A DNA stretch of 29,827 nucleotides from JANMDU01 sp031376455 (lineage in GTDB: Bacteria; Pseudomonadota; Gammaproteobacteria; Burkholderiales; Burkholderiaceae_C), in contig JANMDU010000056.1 of assembly GCA_031376455.1 (NCBI GenBank), positions 1 to 29,827 of the forward strand, written 5' to 3'. The notes below the pieces were generated by a model, which was not told the DNA's origin, made no database searches, and saw nothing but the letters and a program-made list of their open reading frames with translations. Both the position numbers and the translations under genes were made by a program. Below are positions 1 through 8,564 of the stretch, in pieces (within the stretch, counting starts at the first letter, position 1; each line of letters begins with the position of its first letter).

Positions 1-1
1 A

Positions 2-289
2 GAAGGCAGTATCCAGCGTGAGGCGAAGGGCTTGACTACGCGCTTTGTCGTGACCGACCTGGCCAAAACCATCCCGGTCACCTACACCGGCTTGCTACCC
101 GACCTGTTTAAGGAGGGCAAGGGCGTGGTGGCACAAGGCAAGCTGGGGGCCGATGGTATTTTTCGCGCGGACCAGGTGCTGGCCAAACACGACGAAAACT
201 ACATGCCACCAGAAGCTGCCGCAGCGCTGAAAAATGCGCAAAAAAATGGCACCCAGCAATCCAGCTCAACTCTTTCTGTGAAACCTTGA
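2..289 (+). CDS. ccmE: CcmE, periplasmic haem chaperone (5' end outside window)
   Basis: CcmE holds haem covalently in the periplasm and passes it to CcmF for attachment to apocytochromes c. Only the C-terminal 95 residues are present; the open frame runs back to the window edge, so the N-terminal membrane anchor is missing. The visible part has the family's beta-barrel pattern (VTDLAKTIPVTYTGLLPDLF, then GVVAQGKL) and the haem-attachment motif AKHDENYMPPE, whose His is at residue 63 of the fragment. The tail after it is the usual polar, flexible type. A TTG at position 32 is only an internal codon. The stop lies 4 nt before ccmF, in keeping with one ccm operon whose ccmABCD genes would lie upstream (inference). 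Confidence 0.93.
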   Translation, partial: EGSIQREAKGLTTRFVVTDLAKTIPVTYTGLLPDLFKEGKGVVAQGKLGADGIFRADQVLAKHDENYMPPEAAAALKNAQKNGTQQSSSTLSVKP

Positions 290-293
290 ATCC

Positions 294-2324
294 ATGATTT
301 ACGAACTGGGCCACTTCGCCCTGATCATTGCACTTACCATGGCGTTGGTGCAAAGCGTTCTTCCGCTGATCGGTGCGCAAAAAGGCAACTCGGCCTGGAT
401 GGCACTTGCCCGTCCATCGGCGCGCGGACAATTCATATTTGTCGCAATTGCCTATGCGTGCCTCACGCACGCCTTCATTACCAATGATTTCTCGGTGATG
501 CTGGCGGCTCGCCATTCAAACACGGCGCTGCCGTTGATTTATAAATTCACCGCTGTTTGGGGCAATCACGAAGGTTCGATCCTGCTGTGGTCGCTGATTC
601 TTTCAGGCTGGACCTTGGCCGTCTCCATCTTTTCCAAACAGCTGGATGAACGTATGGTGGCGCGCGTGCTGGGCGTCATGGGCTTGATCAGCTGCGGCTT
701 TCTGCTGTTTACCCTGCTCACGTCCAACCCGTTTGAGCGCTTGCTGCCCGCAGCCACTGATGGCAATGATTTGAATCCGTTGCTGCAAGACCCCGGCATG
801 ATCATTCATCCGCCGATGCTGTACATGGGCTACGTCGGCTTTGTGGTGGCTTTTGCGTTTGCGATTGCAGCGCTCCTTTCAGGCCGGCTCGACGCTGCAT
901 GGGCGCGTTGGTCACGCCCTTGGACGACGGTTGCTTGGTGCTTTTTAACCGTGGGGATTGCACTGGGCAGTTTTTGGGCTTACTACGAGCTGGGCTGGGG
1001 CGGTTGGTGGTTTTGGGACCCCGTGGAAAACGCTTCTTTTATGCCGTGGCTGATGGGCACGGCGTTGATCCATTCGCTCGCTGTGACTGAAAAGCGCGGC
1101 GGCTTCAAAATGTGGACGGCGCTCTTGGCGATCATGACGTTTTCGCTCTCGCTGCTGGGTACATTCATTGTTCGCTCCGGCGTGCTCTCCTCGGTTCACG
1201 CCTTCGCAACCGATCCGGCGCGCGGCATTTTTATCCTTGGCTTTTTGGCCGTGGTGATTGGTGGTTCACTGGCACTTTTTGCCTGGCGCGCGCCACGGGT
1301 CGGTTTGGGCGGCAGTTTTGAGCCGGTCTCGCGTGAGTCGATGCTGCTTGCTAACAACGTGTTGTTGGTGGTGTCTGCCGCCGCTGTGCTGCTGGGCACG
1401 CTGTATCCGCTGGTGATCGATGCATTGGGCATGGGCAAGCTCTCCGTTGGTCCGCCATATTTTGTCGCGGTGTTTGTGCCCTTGATTGCACCGGCTTTAT
1501 TTTTGATGGGTGTCGGCCCAATGACGCGTTGGCGGCAGGCGGAGGTGATGGATTTGGCCAAACGGCTGCGCTGGGCGATTGGTGTGAGCATTGCGAGCGC
1601 TGTTCTTGCGCCAATGATGCTCGGCACTTGGACGCCGATGACAGGCTTAGGCTTACTGCTGGCCGTGTGGGTGGCTAGCAGCGCTGTGGTGAATCTGATT
1701 GACAAAGTGCGTGAGCACCGCTCGCCAAACTGGTTCACTCGATTTGCATCGCTGCCTGGGAGCTATTACGGCATGCTGCTGGCGCATTTTGGTATCGCAG
1801 TATTCATCGTTGGCGTGACGGTAGTGAGCAGCTTTCAGAGCGAAAACGATGTGCGCATGGAGGCAGGTGAGACGGCAACTGTTGGCGGCTACACCTTTAA
1901 GCTTGATAAAGTCGTTGAAGCGAAAGGGCCGAATTACACATCGGCCAGAGCAACGCTGACCGTCACCGATGGCGAGAAAGCTGTTGCTACGCTCAGCCCG
2001 GAGCGGCGTGTCTACACTGTGCGCAGTATGCCTATGACTGAAGTGGCCATTGACCGGGGCATCACACGTGATTTGTATGTGGCCTTGGGCGAGCCGGTGA
2101 GCGCCACTGCGTGGAGCGTGCGCCTGCACCATAAACCATTCGTCAACTGGATTTGGTTTGGCTGCCTGTTGATGGCACTTGGCGGCTTGCTGGCTGTGCT
2201 TGACAGGCGCTATCGCGCGGTAAAGGTTGCTGCGAAAAAAGCAGCGTCTGCTGCTGAACCCATTGCGTCCGTTGCGCCCGCGCCAATGTTGCCTATAGCA
2301 ACTAAAGCTAGCGTTACGGTTTAA
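294..2324 (+). CDS. ccmF: CcmF, haem lyase subunit of cytochrome c maturation
   Basis: CcmF is the multi-pass inner-membrane protein that, with CcmH/I, joins haem from CcmE to the CXXCH motif of apocytochromes. The 676-residue product has the normal family length and many hydrophobic segments. It carries the diagnostic tryptophan-rich WWD motif (WGGWWFWDPVENASFMPWL, about residues 237-255). Conserved loops with His such as HEGSILLW and DPGMIIHPPMLYMGYVG are seen before it. A long periplasmic segment (about residues 515-610) precedes the last membrane helix. The ATG is 4 nt after the ccmE stop and the stop is 5 nt before ccmG, so these genes are almost certainly co-transcribed. The C-terminal Ala/Lys-rich tail is low-complexity and of no clear function. 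Confidence 0.97.
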   Translation: MIYELGHFALIIALTMALVQSVLPLIGAQKGNSAWMALARPSARGQFIFVAIAYACLTHAFITNDFSVMLAARHSNTALPLIYKFTAVWGNHEGSILLWSLILSGWTLAVSIFSKQLDERMVARVLGVMGLISCGFLLFTLLTSNPFERLLPAATDGNDLNPLLQDPGMIIHPPMLYMGYVGFVVAFAFAIAALLSGRLDAAWARWSRPWTTVAWCFLTVGIALGSFWAYYELGWGGWWFWDPVENASFMPWLMGTALIHSLAVTEKRGGFKMWTALLAIMTFSLSLLGTFIVRSGVLSSVHAFATDPARGIFILGFLAVVIGGSLALFAWRAPRVGLGGSFEPVSRESMLLANNVLLVVSAAAVLLGTLYPLVIDALGMGKLSVGPPYFVAVFVPLIAPALFLMGVGPMTRWRQAEVMDLAKRLRWAIGVSIASAVLAPMMLGTWTPMTGLGLLLAVWVASSAVVNLIDKVREHRSPNWFTRFASLPGSYYGMLLAHFGIAVFIVGVTVVSSFQSENDVRMEAGETATVGGYTFKLDKVVEAKGPNYTSARATLTVTDGEKAVATLSPERRVYTVRSMPMTEVAIDRGITRDLYVALGEPVSATAWSVRLHHKPFVNWIWFGCLLMALGGLLAVLDRRYRAVKVAAKKAASAAEPIASVAPAPMLPIATKASVTV

Positions 2325-2329
2325 GCCTG

Positions 2330-2869
2330 ATGAACAGCAGCACCATCAAGCGGTTTTTGCCGCTGGGCGTCTTCGTCATTCTGGTTGGCTTTTTGGCCAT
2401 CGGCCTGACGCTCAACCCGCGTGAAGTGCCCTCCCCGCTCATCAACAAACCTGTGCCGCAATTCAAGCTTTCTATACTTGGAGCGCCAGACAAAACAATT
2501 GCCGCGCAAGACTTAGTGGGTCAAGTTTGGTTGTTAAATGTTTGGGCTTCATGGTGCGTAGCTTGCCGCGTTGAACACCCGCTCATCGTCGAGCTGGCCA
2601 AAACTCGGGCCGTGCCGATCTACGGCTTGAACTACAAAGACAAGTCTCCCGCTGCCATCGCTTGGCTGGGTAATTTCGGTAATCCGTATACGGCCTCATT
2701 GGTCGATGGTGATGGCTTGGTTGGTATCGACCTAGGTGTGTATGGCGTGCCTGAGACCTTTGTGATCGACAAACAAGGTGTGATTCGCCACAAACACATT
2801 GGTCCGGTCACGCCGGAAGCATTGCGCGACACGATTTTGCCGCTTGTTAAAAAACTATCGGCGAGCTAA
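2330..2869 (+). CDS. ccmG: CcmG/DsbE, membrane-anchored thiol-disulfide oxidoreductase
   Basis: CcmG is a periplasmic thioredoxin-fold protein that keeps the cysteines of apocytochrome c reduced before haem ligation. The 179-residue product has one N-terminal membrane anchor (about residues 9-27) followed by a thioredoxin-like domain. The active site reads WASWCVACRVEHP with Cys76 and Cys79, and GVYGVPETFVIDKQG supplies the expected cis-proline loop. The CVAC dipeptide differs from the CPTC of E. coli DsbE, but variation there is common in the family. The gene starts 5 nt after ccmF and its stop codon abuts the ccmH start, so translation is likely coupled. Confidence 0.96.
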   Translation: MNSSTIKRFLPLGVFVILVGFLAIGLTLNPREVPSPLINKPVPQFKLSILGAPDKTIAAQDLVGQVWLLNVWASWCVACRVEHPLIVELAKTRAVPIYGLNYKDKSPAAIAWLGNFGNPYTASLVDGDGLVGIDLGVYGVPETFVIDKQGVIRHKHIGPVTPEALRDTILPLVKKLSAS

Positions 2870-3334
2870 ATGATGCTCAAATTTTTATTTGTTGTCGCTT
2901 TGTTTCTATGCTTTTCGGCCCAAGCCAAGGTCGCCCCCAACACATCGGCTGACCCCGCGCTAGAGGCTCGCATGATGGTGATTGCCGAAGAGCTGCGCTG
3001 CTTGGTTTGCCAAAACGAAACCATCGCAGCTTCGCATGCTGACTTGGCCGTTGATCTGAAAAATCAGATTCGCATCAAGCTGAGTGAAGGCCAATCACAA
3101 AAGCAGATTTTGGACTTTATGGTCAGCCGCTATGGTGATTTTGTGTTGTATCGTCCGCCCCTTAAAACCACCACTTTGCTGTTGTGGATTGGGCCATTTG
3201 TGTTGTTGGCCATCGCGGCGCTGATGCTGGCGCTCAGTGTGCGGCGGCGCAGGCGCGCTGCCCAGCCTGCGGCGCTCAGCGACGCGGAAGCAGCCAAGGC
3301 ACGCGCTCTTTTAGCCAACCCCATTCAAAACTAA
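2870..3334 (+). CDS. ccmH: CcmH, thiol reductase/haem-lyase component
   Basis: CcmH (CcmL/CycL type) interacts with the apocytochrome CXXCH site. The 154-residue product has a signal peptide (residues 1-19, ending SAQA). The redox motif LRCLVCQNE follows, with Cys44 and Cys47, which defines the family. A helical region with the sequence ADLAVDLKNQIRIKL comes next, then a single C-terminal membrane helix (about 101-124) and a basic cytosolic tail. It is the short CcmH form without the TPR domain, which is supplied by the separate ccmI gene 3 nt downstream. The start ATG directly follows the ccmG stop. Confidence 0.96.
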   Translation: MMLKFLFVVALFLCFSAQAKVAPNTSADPALEARMMVIAEELRCLVCQNETIAASHADLAVDLKNQIRIKLSEGQSQKQILDFMVSRYGDFVLYRPPLKTTTLLLWIGPFVLLAIAALMLALSVRRRRRAAQPAALSDAEAAKARALLANPIQN

Positions 3335-3337
3335 AAC

Positions 3338-4618
3338 ATGATCGCTTTCTGGATTTCTGCCGCCTTGCTCATAGCATTGGCTCTCGCGCTGGTGTTGCCA
3401 GCTTTGCTCAAATCAAAAAGCAGCAACGACGCAGCTACAGATGGCGCATTCGATGGTGCAGCTCAGGCCAATTTATCCGTCCTTCGCAGTCAGCTCACGC
3501 AGCTTGATGCTGACTTTGCAGCAGGTACGATCAACGCCGATCAGCTCGCTCTCGCAAAAAGCGAGATCGAGCGTCGCGCGTTGGAAGAAGAAAGCACGCC
3601 AGAAGGCCGTGTTGCGCCAGCAAAGTCAAAGCGCACTGCGTGGACACTGGGTTTGTCAATTCCGCTTGTGGCACTGGTTATTTACGGTTTTCTAGGCAAC
3701 ATTCAGGCGGTTGATCCAGCTAACTTGCAAGCTAAAGTGGAAGCAGACGCCAATCCAACGCCAGAGCAACTTGAAGCCATGGTCAGCGCTTTCGCTGCGC
3801 GTCTCGAAGCTATGCCAGCCTCTGAGGCAGCCGACCCTAAAGCTTGGGAAATGCTAGCCCGCTCGTACGCAGCAATGCAAAAGTTTCCTGAGGCTAACAA
3901 AGCCTACAAGCGTGCTGTGGAACTCAATCCTGGCAACGCACAGATGTTTGCTGATTACGCGGACGTGGCAGCCATGCTGCAAGGCCAAAGCTTGGCAGGC
4001 CAGCCGACTCGTTTGTTTGAGCGCGCACTGGCAATTGACCCAAACAACTTGAAAGCCTTGGCATTAGCAGGCAGCGCCGCGTTTGAGAAAAAAGATTTTT
4101 CAACGGCCGCCGAGTATTGGCGCAAAGCGCAAAGCTTAGCGCCGCCGGGCAGCGAATTTGCCAAAGGCTTAGGCAATAGCGTCGAGGAAGCCCGCATCGC
4201 GTTGACTAACGGCGGGGCATCACCGCCTGCCGACAAATCAGCGGCGGTAGCCTCTCCTACAGCGACACCATCCGCCGCCAGCATTCAAGGCGTTGTAAGC
4301 CTCTCTCCCGCATTGAAGGGCAAAGTTGCGCCAGACGACACCGTCTTCATCTTTGCCCGAGCAGCGCAAGGCCCTCGCATGCCGCTGGCCATTTTGAAGC
4401 ACAAAGCCAGTGAGCTGCCCCTGACTTTTACGCTGGATGACAGCACCGCCATGGCTGATGAGCTCAAGCTTTCTAAATTTGAGCTTGTCGTTGTCAGCGC
4501 GCGAGTGTCTAAGTCTGGCAATGCACTGCCGCAGAGTGGCGATTTGGTTGGACAAAGTGCGCCTGTGAAAGCGGGTGGCAGTCCGTTGAAGCTGACAATT
4601 GACAGCGTTCAACCTTAA
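3338..4618 (+). CDS. ccmI: CcmI/CycH, TPR apocytochrome chaperone
   Basis: CcmI binds the C-terminal helix of apocytochromes c and presents them to the CcmF/H haem lyase. The 426-residue product has the expected architecture. There are two N-terminal membrane helices (about 4-24 and 99-119) separated by a coiled, charged segment. TPR units follow, with signatures such as AWEMLARSYAAMQKFPEANKAYKRAVELNP and a second unit near residues 225-270. A beta-rich periplasmic C-terminal domain (about 320-426) contains VFIFARAAQGPRMPLA, typical of the long CcmI forms. It is the last gene of the ccm operon: the next gene, bchO, is convergent and a REP-like repeat lies between them. (Motif quotes are split: AWEMLARSYAAM, then PEANKAYKRAVELNP.). 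Confidence 0.94.
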   Translation: MIAFWISAALLIALALALVLPALLKSKSSNDAATDGAFDGAAQANLSVLRSQLTQLDADFAAGTINADQLALAKSEIERRALEEESTPEGRVAPAKSKRTAWTLGLSIPLVALVIYGFLGNIQAVDPANLQAKVEADANPTPEQLEAMVSAFAARLEAMPASEAADPKAWEMLARSYAAMQKFPEANKAYKRAVELNPGNAQMFADYADVAAMLQGQSLAGQPTRLFERALAIDPNNLKALALAGSAAFEKKDFSTAAEYWRKAQSLAPPGSEFAKGLGNSVEEARIALTNGGASPPADKSAAVASPTATPSAASIQGVVSLSPALKGKVAPDDTVFIFARAAQGPRMPLAILKHKASELPLTFTLDDSTAMADELKLSKFELVVVSARVSKSGNALPQSGDLVGQSAPVKAGGSPLKLTIDSVQP

Positions 4619-4642
4619 ATTTTTACAAAATAGGCCTGTAAT

Positions 4643-4694
4643 CGGTCTCTAGCCGGCGAGTAATAAGCGCAAGATGCTCACTTTTTAATAGCAT
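4643..4694 (-). repeat. REP-like intergenic repeat, copy 1
   Basis: On the minus strand this reads as a TAGCA-type start, a central TTGCGC element, and CGCCGGCTAGAGACC, which aligns with the copies at 9480, 12710, 15028 and 25763. It fills the 79-nt gap between the convergent genes ccmI and bchO. The similarity is seen directly. The resemblance to a repeat common in Comamonadaceae intergenic regions is from memory. A role in mRNA 3'-end formation for both genes is inference. Confidence 0.6.
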
Positions 4695-4697
4695 CTC

Positions 4698-5606
4698 TCA
4701 GATCAACTTGATTTTCTGCAAGATATGGTTGGCTACCAAATCCGGTCGCTCTTCATGCGCGAGATGACCAAGGCTAGGCAAATCGATCAGCTGTGGCTGG
4801 ATGGTTGCCAATGTAGGCCACGTTGAGATCAATTGATCAGCCTGGCGCGGCGGCACAGTGCGGTCTTGGCTACCCACAATGAGGCTGAGCGGTGTTGTCA
4901 GGCGGGGCAAATCAATAGCCAATTGCGGCAAATCCCAATTCGCCATCATGGCCAATGCGCCAGCCGCGTGGCCGGGATTACGCACGAGCTGCCCATACAG
5001 AGCCATGCCTTCGGCATCTAAGCTTGAACCGGTACTGTCGATCAGTTTTTGCAACACGGTTGGATGCGTCGCTTGCCAAGCAAACAGTGAAGGGACAAAA
5101 GGCAGCGCAGCCATAAGCTTGGCGACTGGCGAAAACACCTGTCCTGCCAGCCCACCCAAGGGCTGCAAGGCTCCGTTGATGCTGACGATGTGCTGCGGCT
5201 TGGCAAAGCCATCAAGCGTCATGCGCACGGCAAGGGCCGCCCCCGCTGAATGGCCAATCAGTAGCGCGGGGCTGACGTTAAGCACGACAAGGAGTTCGCC
5301 AATCGCTTTGGCCATACCGGGCAAAGACATCTGCCAAGCACCAGCATTGCCTGCAGGCATGTCAGTGAAAGCATGGCCGGGTAAATCGATCGAAAGAACC
5401 TTGAAATAGCGTGCAAGCAGTGGGGCGAGGCTGCGCCAAGAATGCGTGGAAGCGCCCGTGCCGTGGATGAGCAGCGCAGTAGGCAGATGGGTATTCTCGC
5501 CAAAAATTTGCACATGCCAGCGTAAACCGGCCGCCTCAACAAACTGGCTGTTTTCGCGGTGCGGCCACTCGATGCCGTCGCTCTTCCATTGCAGTCGCTG
5601 GCTCAT
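4698..5606 (-). CDS. bchO: BchO, putative magnesium-chelatase accessory alpha/beta hydrolase
   Basis: BchO is an alpha/beta-hydrolase-fold protein that is regularly encoded after bchD in purple bacteria. Its exact reaction is not established, though a role around Mg-chelatase is usually assumed. The 302-residue product carries ALLIHGTGAS (oxyanion loop), LSIDLPGHAFTD, the nucleophile elbow GHSAG with Ser120, an acidic residue in VGSQDRTVPP, and a C-terminal His in SLGHLAHEERP, so the triad is complete. I chose the ATG at 5606, which gives the MSQRLQWKSDGIEWP start seen in the family. The frame stays open far upstream but that part overlaps bchD antiparallel-free in another frame and has no family similarity. 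The gene begins 19 nt after bchD ends, as the third gene of bchI-bchD-bchO. Confidence 0.92.
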   Translation of the reverse strand: MSQRLQWKSDGIEWPHRENSQFVEAAGLRWHVQIFGENTHLPTALLIHGTGASTHSWRSLAPLLARYFKVLSIDLPGHAFTDMPAGNAGAWQMSLPGMAKAIGELLVVLNVSPALLIGHSAGAALAVRMTLDGFAKPQHIVSINGALQPLGGLAGQVFSPVAKLMAALPFVPSLFAWQATHPTVLQKLIDSTGSSLDAEGMALYGQLVRNPGHAAGALAMMANWDLPQLAIDLPRLTTPLSLIVGSQDRTVPPRQADQLISTWPTLATIQPQLIDLPSLGHLAHEERPDLVANHILQKIKLI

Positions 5607-5625
5607 AACACTTGCAGGCTCATAT

Positions 5626-7440
5626 TCATCTGACCGCCGTACTGGCCGATACACTGGCCAATTGCACCACGCGTGACACCGCTTGCGCACCTGCATACGG
5701 TAGCGGCACATAAGCTGCGCCCATCTCGCCAGCCAGTGCTTGCGCAGCAGCTTGAGGCTGGGGTGAGGTATCCAGCAGCAAGGCAGTGATACCGGCCAAA
5801 CGCAATTGGCGTGCAGCAGCAGTGGCATCTTCTGCGGCTTTTGCGCGGCCAGGCGAGCCATCGCGCGCAATGTTGCCGCGCCCGTCGGTGAGCAGCACCA
5901 TGATGGGCGTCTCGCCCCGGCGGCTGATTTGCACAGCGAGCTCGCGCGCCGCATCAAGCGCCGTGGCCAGCGGCGTGCCGCCACCGCCGGGCAGCCCGGC
6001 CAGGCTGCGCTTAGCGCGCGCCAGCGAGCGCGTGGGCGGCAGCAGCAACTCGGCTGCTTTGCCGCGAAACGCCAGCACCGCCACGCGGTCGCGCCGCACA
6101 TAGCAATCAGCCAGCAATAACTCAACCGCACCTTTGGCCTCAGCCAAGCGGTTCAGCGCTGACGAACCCGATGCATCGACCACGAACAGTGTGGTGGTTT
6201 GGCCCACTTGTTTGAAGCGGGTCACGTGGAAATCTTCACGGCGGACATGGATGTGTTTGCGTTGATCGCCTGTTGATGTCAGATTTTGGCGCTCGCTTTG
6301 TATTTGCCGAAGTTTTTGCCACGGCGCAGCGGCGCGCAATGTTTCAATAACATTCAAGCGTGCGCCTGCACGCGGCTCGCCACGCCTTGCGCCCATCGGC
6401 CTGCCTCGCATATGGCTTTTCTGCACTGCGCCTGATCGGCCAGCAGCTTGCGCACGCGCCTTGGCGGCCTGCCCGACTTGCAGCGCAGCCAGCAAACCAG
6501 CTGGTATCGCAGCCTGCGCGGCTTCGAGCACGTTGTCAGCGATGGCTTCACTCGGGCTATCAACTTCTTCATCGGGTGGTGACTCATCCGGCTGTGGTGT
6601 TTGATCGGCGCTTTGTTCTTGAGGCTCGGGCTGCGTTTCGCTTTGCTCTTGCTCTTGTTCATCATTGCCACTATCTGCCTGCGGTAACTGAGTGGCTCGT
6701 GGTGCGATGACTAGCTTGGCGGCCAGCGCAGCATGCATTTGCGTCACTTCCAGCACGCCGTCCAGTGCTGCTGCACAACATGCTGCTTTGACGGCAAAAA
6801 TTGGTGTGCGTAGTGAGTAAACGCCTAATGCCAAAGCAGCAGCACACAGCGCCTGCACAATATCGTCAGACACCTGAACGCGAGGCAACAACGCCCGTGC
6901 CTTTGCGATGTCTTGCGGCATCCATTCAAAAGCATCGTCAGCTTCATATGCAGCTTTAAGTTGCACCAAAAACGCAAATCGATCCTGCAACGCGGCAGGC
7001 ACTTGCTCGTCGTCTTCCATGCCCTCATCAAGCGCCACCACGCCAATGCGCGAGGAAATCTTAAGCGCTAAGCCATCGCGCTCAATCGCTACTTCTTGCG
7101 TGTCGAGCACGGCGGCCAACCGCGCGGCTGTGCCAAGTGGTATGCGTTCTGCCATCGCGAGCACGACCACACCGCCGTCTGCATGCGCCAGCACACCTTG
7201 CTGTGCAACGGGACGGCCGGCACTGAGGGTCGCGCCCAAGTCAAGCCCACCTAGCAAAGCAGCATCATTGATATTCAGCGGAATTCTGCGCTGCGGCGTG
7301 CCTGCTGGCAGCAGTTTTTTGAGCAACGCCAGCCATTCGTCTCGCGCTGGGCTGGCCGATCCGCCAGCTGAACCGCGTAATGCGACACCGCCTAAACCAC
7401 ACGGATCAACAGCAAACAAAGCTGCTGCTGTTGCGCTCAT
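5626..7440 (-). CDS. bchD: BchD, magnesium-chelatase subunit D
   Basis: BchD forms the AAA+ double ring with BchI that drives insertion of Mg2+ into protoporphyrin IX, the first committed step of bacteriochlorophyll synthesis. The 604-residue product has a degenerate AAA+ domain (about 1-245) without a functional Walker A. An acidic, Gln/Glu/Pro-rich linker follows (about 255-300), then a C-terminal von Willebrand A/integrin I domain. The metal-ion-dependent adhesion site reads VVDASGSSA with Asp422, Ser424 and Ser426, followed by GGGGTPL and LLTDGRGN. The start codon shares one base with the bchI stop (TAATG), a sign of translational coupling. Length and domain order are as expected for purple-bacterial BchD. 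Confidence 0.96.
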   Translation of the reverse strand: MSATAAALFAVDPCGLGGVALRGSAGGSASPARDEWLALLKKLLPAGTPQRRIPLNINDAALLGGLDLGATLSAGRPVAQQGVLAHADGGVVVLAMAERIPLGTAARLAAVLDTQEVAIERDGLALKISSRIGVVALDEGMEDDEQVPAALQDRFAFLVQLKAAYEADDAFEWMPQDIAKARALLPRVQVSDDIVQALCAAALALGVYSLRTPIFAVKAACCAAALDGVLEVTQMHAALAAKLVIAPRATQLPQADSGNDEQEQEQSETQPEPQEQSADQTPQPDESPPDEEVDSPSEAIADNVLEAAQAAIPAGLLAALQVGQAAKARAQAAGRSGAVQKSHMRGRPMGARRGEPRAGARLNVIETLRAAAPWQKLRQIQSERQNLTSTGDQRKHIHVRREDFHVTRFKQVGQTTTLFVVDASGSSALNRLAEAKGAVELLLADCYVRRDRVAVLAFRGKAAELLLPPTRSLARAKRSLAGLPGGGGTPLATALDAARELAVQISRRGETPIMVLLTDGRGNIARDGSPGRAKAAEDATAAARQLRLAGITALLLDTSPQPQAAAQALAGEMGAAYVPLPYAGAQAVSRVVQLASVSASTAVR

Positions 7441-8456
7441 TACGCACCCATCAATTCAACGACGGCCCGGTCAACACGAACGGTTGAGCCCGCATCGTCC
7501 AGCGGGTTGCGGCGCAAGCGATGGCGTAGCGCAGGAGCGGCAATGCGCTTGAAATGCGCATCCGTAATGGCTGAATCACCTTGCAGTGCGGCATACGCGC
7601 GCGCTGCGCGAATCAGCGTTAGGTCTCCACGCAGCCCATCTGTGCCGAGGGCCATGCAAAGCTGAGCAGCGCGCTCACGTGCCGCATCACCGATCTGCAC
7701 AGCATCTAAACGCGCACGACCCGCGACAATTCTTTTGCGGGTTTTCTCGTCCTCTTTTTTCCACTGCTCAATAAAGGCCACAGGATCGCGCTCAAATGCA
7801 TCACGGCGCTTGACGACTTCAACACGGCCTGCCAAATCGGTGGGCGTTTTGACCTCCACCGACAAACCAAAACGATCCAGCAATTGCGGCCTCAGCTCGC
7901 CCTCTTCGGGGTTGCCGCTACCCACCAACACGAAGCGCGCCGGGTGGCGGATGCTCAGGCCTTCGCGCTCGACAACGTTTTCGCCCGATGCGGCCACGTC
8001 GATCAGCAAATCAACCAAATGATCTTCCAGCAAGTTAACTTCATCAATGTACAAAAAACCTCGGTTGGCACGCGCGAGTAAGCCGGGCTCAAAAGCCTTG
8101 ATGCCCTGCGACAAGGCACGCTCTAAATCAAGTGCGCCGACCACACGATCTTCCGTCGCGCCTAGCGGCAGATCAACCACGGGGACGGTGATCAGATGGC
8201 TTTTAACAGGCGTTTTTGAAGCTTGCGCACCTTCAACAATGAACGGATTTACTGGATCGCTGTTGTACGCGCAGCCAACCACAGCACGCATCTTGGGCAG
8301 CAGCGCAGCCAGTGCGCGCACCGCCGTTGACTTGCCTGTCCCGCGATCACCAAACACCAAAATGCCACCAATGGCCGGATCGACAGCGGCGATCAAAATC
8401 GCCAGCTTCATCTCATCTTGACCGACGATTGCTGAAAAAGGAAATGCAGTTGCCAT
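7440..8456 (-). CDS. bchI: BchI, magnesium-chelatase ATPase subunit I
   Basis: BchI is the ATP-hydrolysing AAA+ subunit of Mg-chelatase. The 338-residue product begins MATAFPFSAIVGQDEMKLAI. It shows Walker A (GDRGTGKST), Walker B (GFLYIDEVNLLEDH), the insertion near VVEREGLSIRHPA, sensor 1 and arginine finger (VGSGNPEEGELRPQLLDRFG), and a C-terminal helical lid (HRLRRNPLDDAG). All are intact. It is the first gene of bchI-bchD-bchO and is divergent from the hydrolase-like gene at 8565. No Shine-Dalgarno sequence is visible just upstream of the ATG, and a TATACT hexamer lies only 9 nt before it, so the leader may be very short (inference). Confidence 0.97.
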   Translation of the reverse strand: MATAFPFSAIVGQDEMKLAILIAAVDPAIGGILVFGDRGTGKSTAVRALAALLPKMRAVVGCAYNSDPVNPFIVEGAQASKTPVKSHLITVPVVDLPLGATEDRVVGALDLERALSQGIKAFEPGLLARANRGFLYIDEVNLLEDHLVDLLIDVAASGENVVEREGLSIRHPARFVLVGSGNPEEGELRPQLLDRFGLSVEVKTPTDLAGRVEVVKRRDAFERDPVAFIEQWKKEDEKTRKRIVAGRARLDAVQIGDAARERAAQLCMALGTDGLRGDLTLIRAARAYAALQGDSAITDAHFKRIAAPALRHRLRRNPLDDAGSTVRVDRAVVELMGA

Positions 8457-8465
8457 AATGCTTTA

Positions 8466-8471
8466 AGTATA
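8466..8471 (-). promoter_or_regulatory. Possible -10 element for bchIDO
   Basis: TATACT on the minus strand, ending 9 nt before the bchI ATG. The matching -35 region (GATGTT at 17-bp spacing) is poor. I looked for the TGT-N12-ACA site of PpsR/CrtJ in the 108-nt bchI/hydrolase gap and found none. If this element is used, the mRNA would be nearly leaderless. Confidence 0.3.
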
Positions 8472-8564
8472 TTGCGGCACACAACAAGAACATCCGCGTG
8501 TTTGCCTTGATATTTTTTGTGTTTAACGCAGCCCGTCTATTTGAGACAACAAAAGGAATGCCTC

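Noticed and set aside
5607..6131. Upstream extension of the bchO frame to 477 codons
   Set aside because: The added part overlaps bchD in another frame and does not resemble BchO; the ATG at 5606 gives the family N-terminus.
8457..8564. PpsR/CrtJ operator (TGT-N12-ACA) between bchI and the hydrolase gene
   Set aside because: Each TGT in the gap was checked and none has ACA at the right distance.
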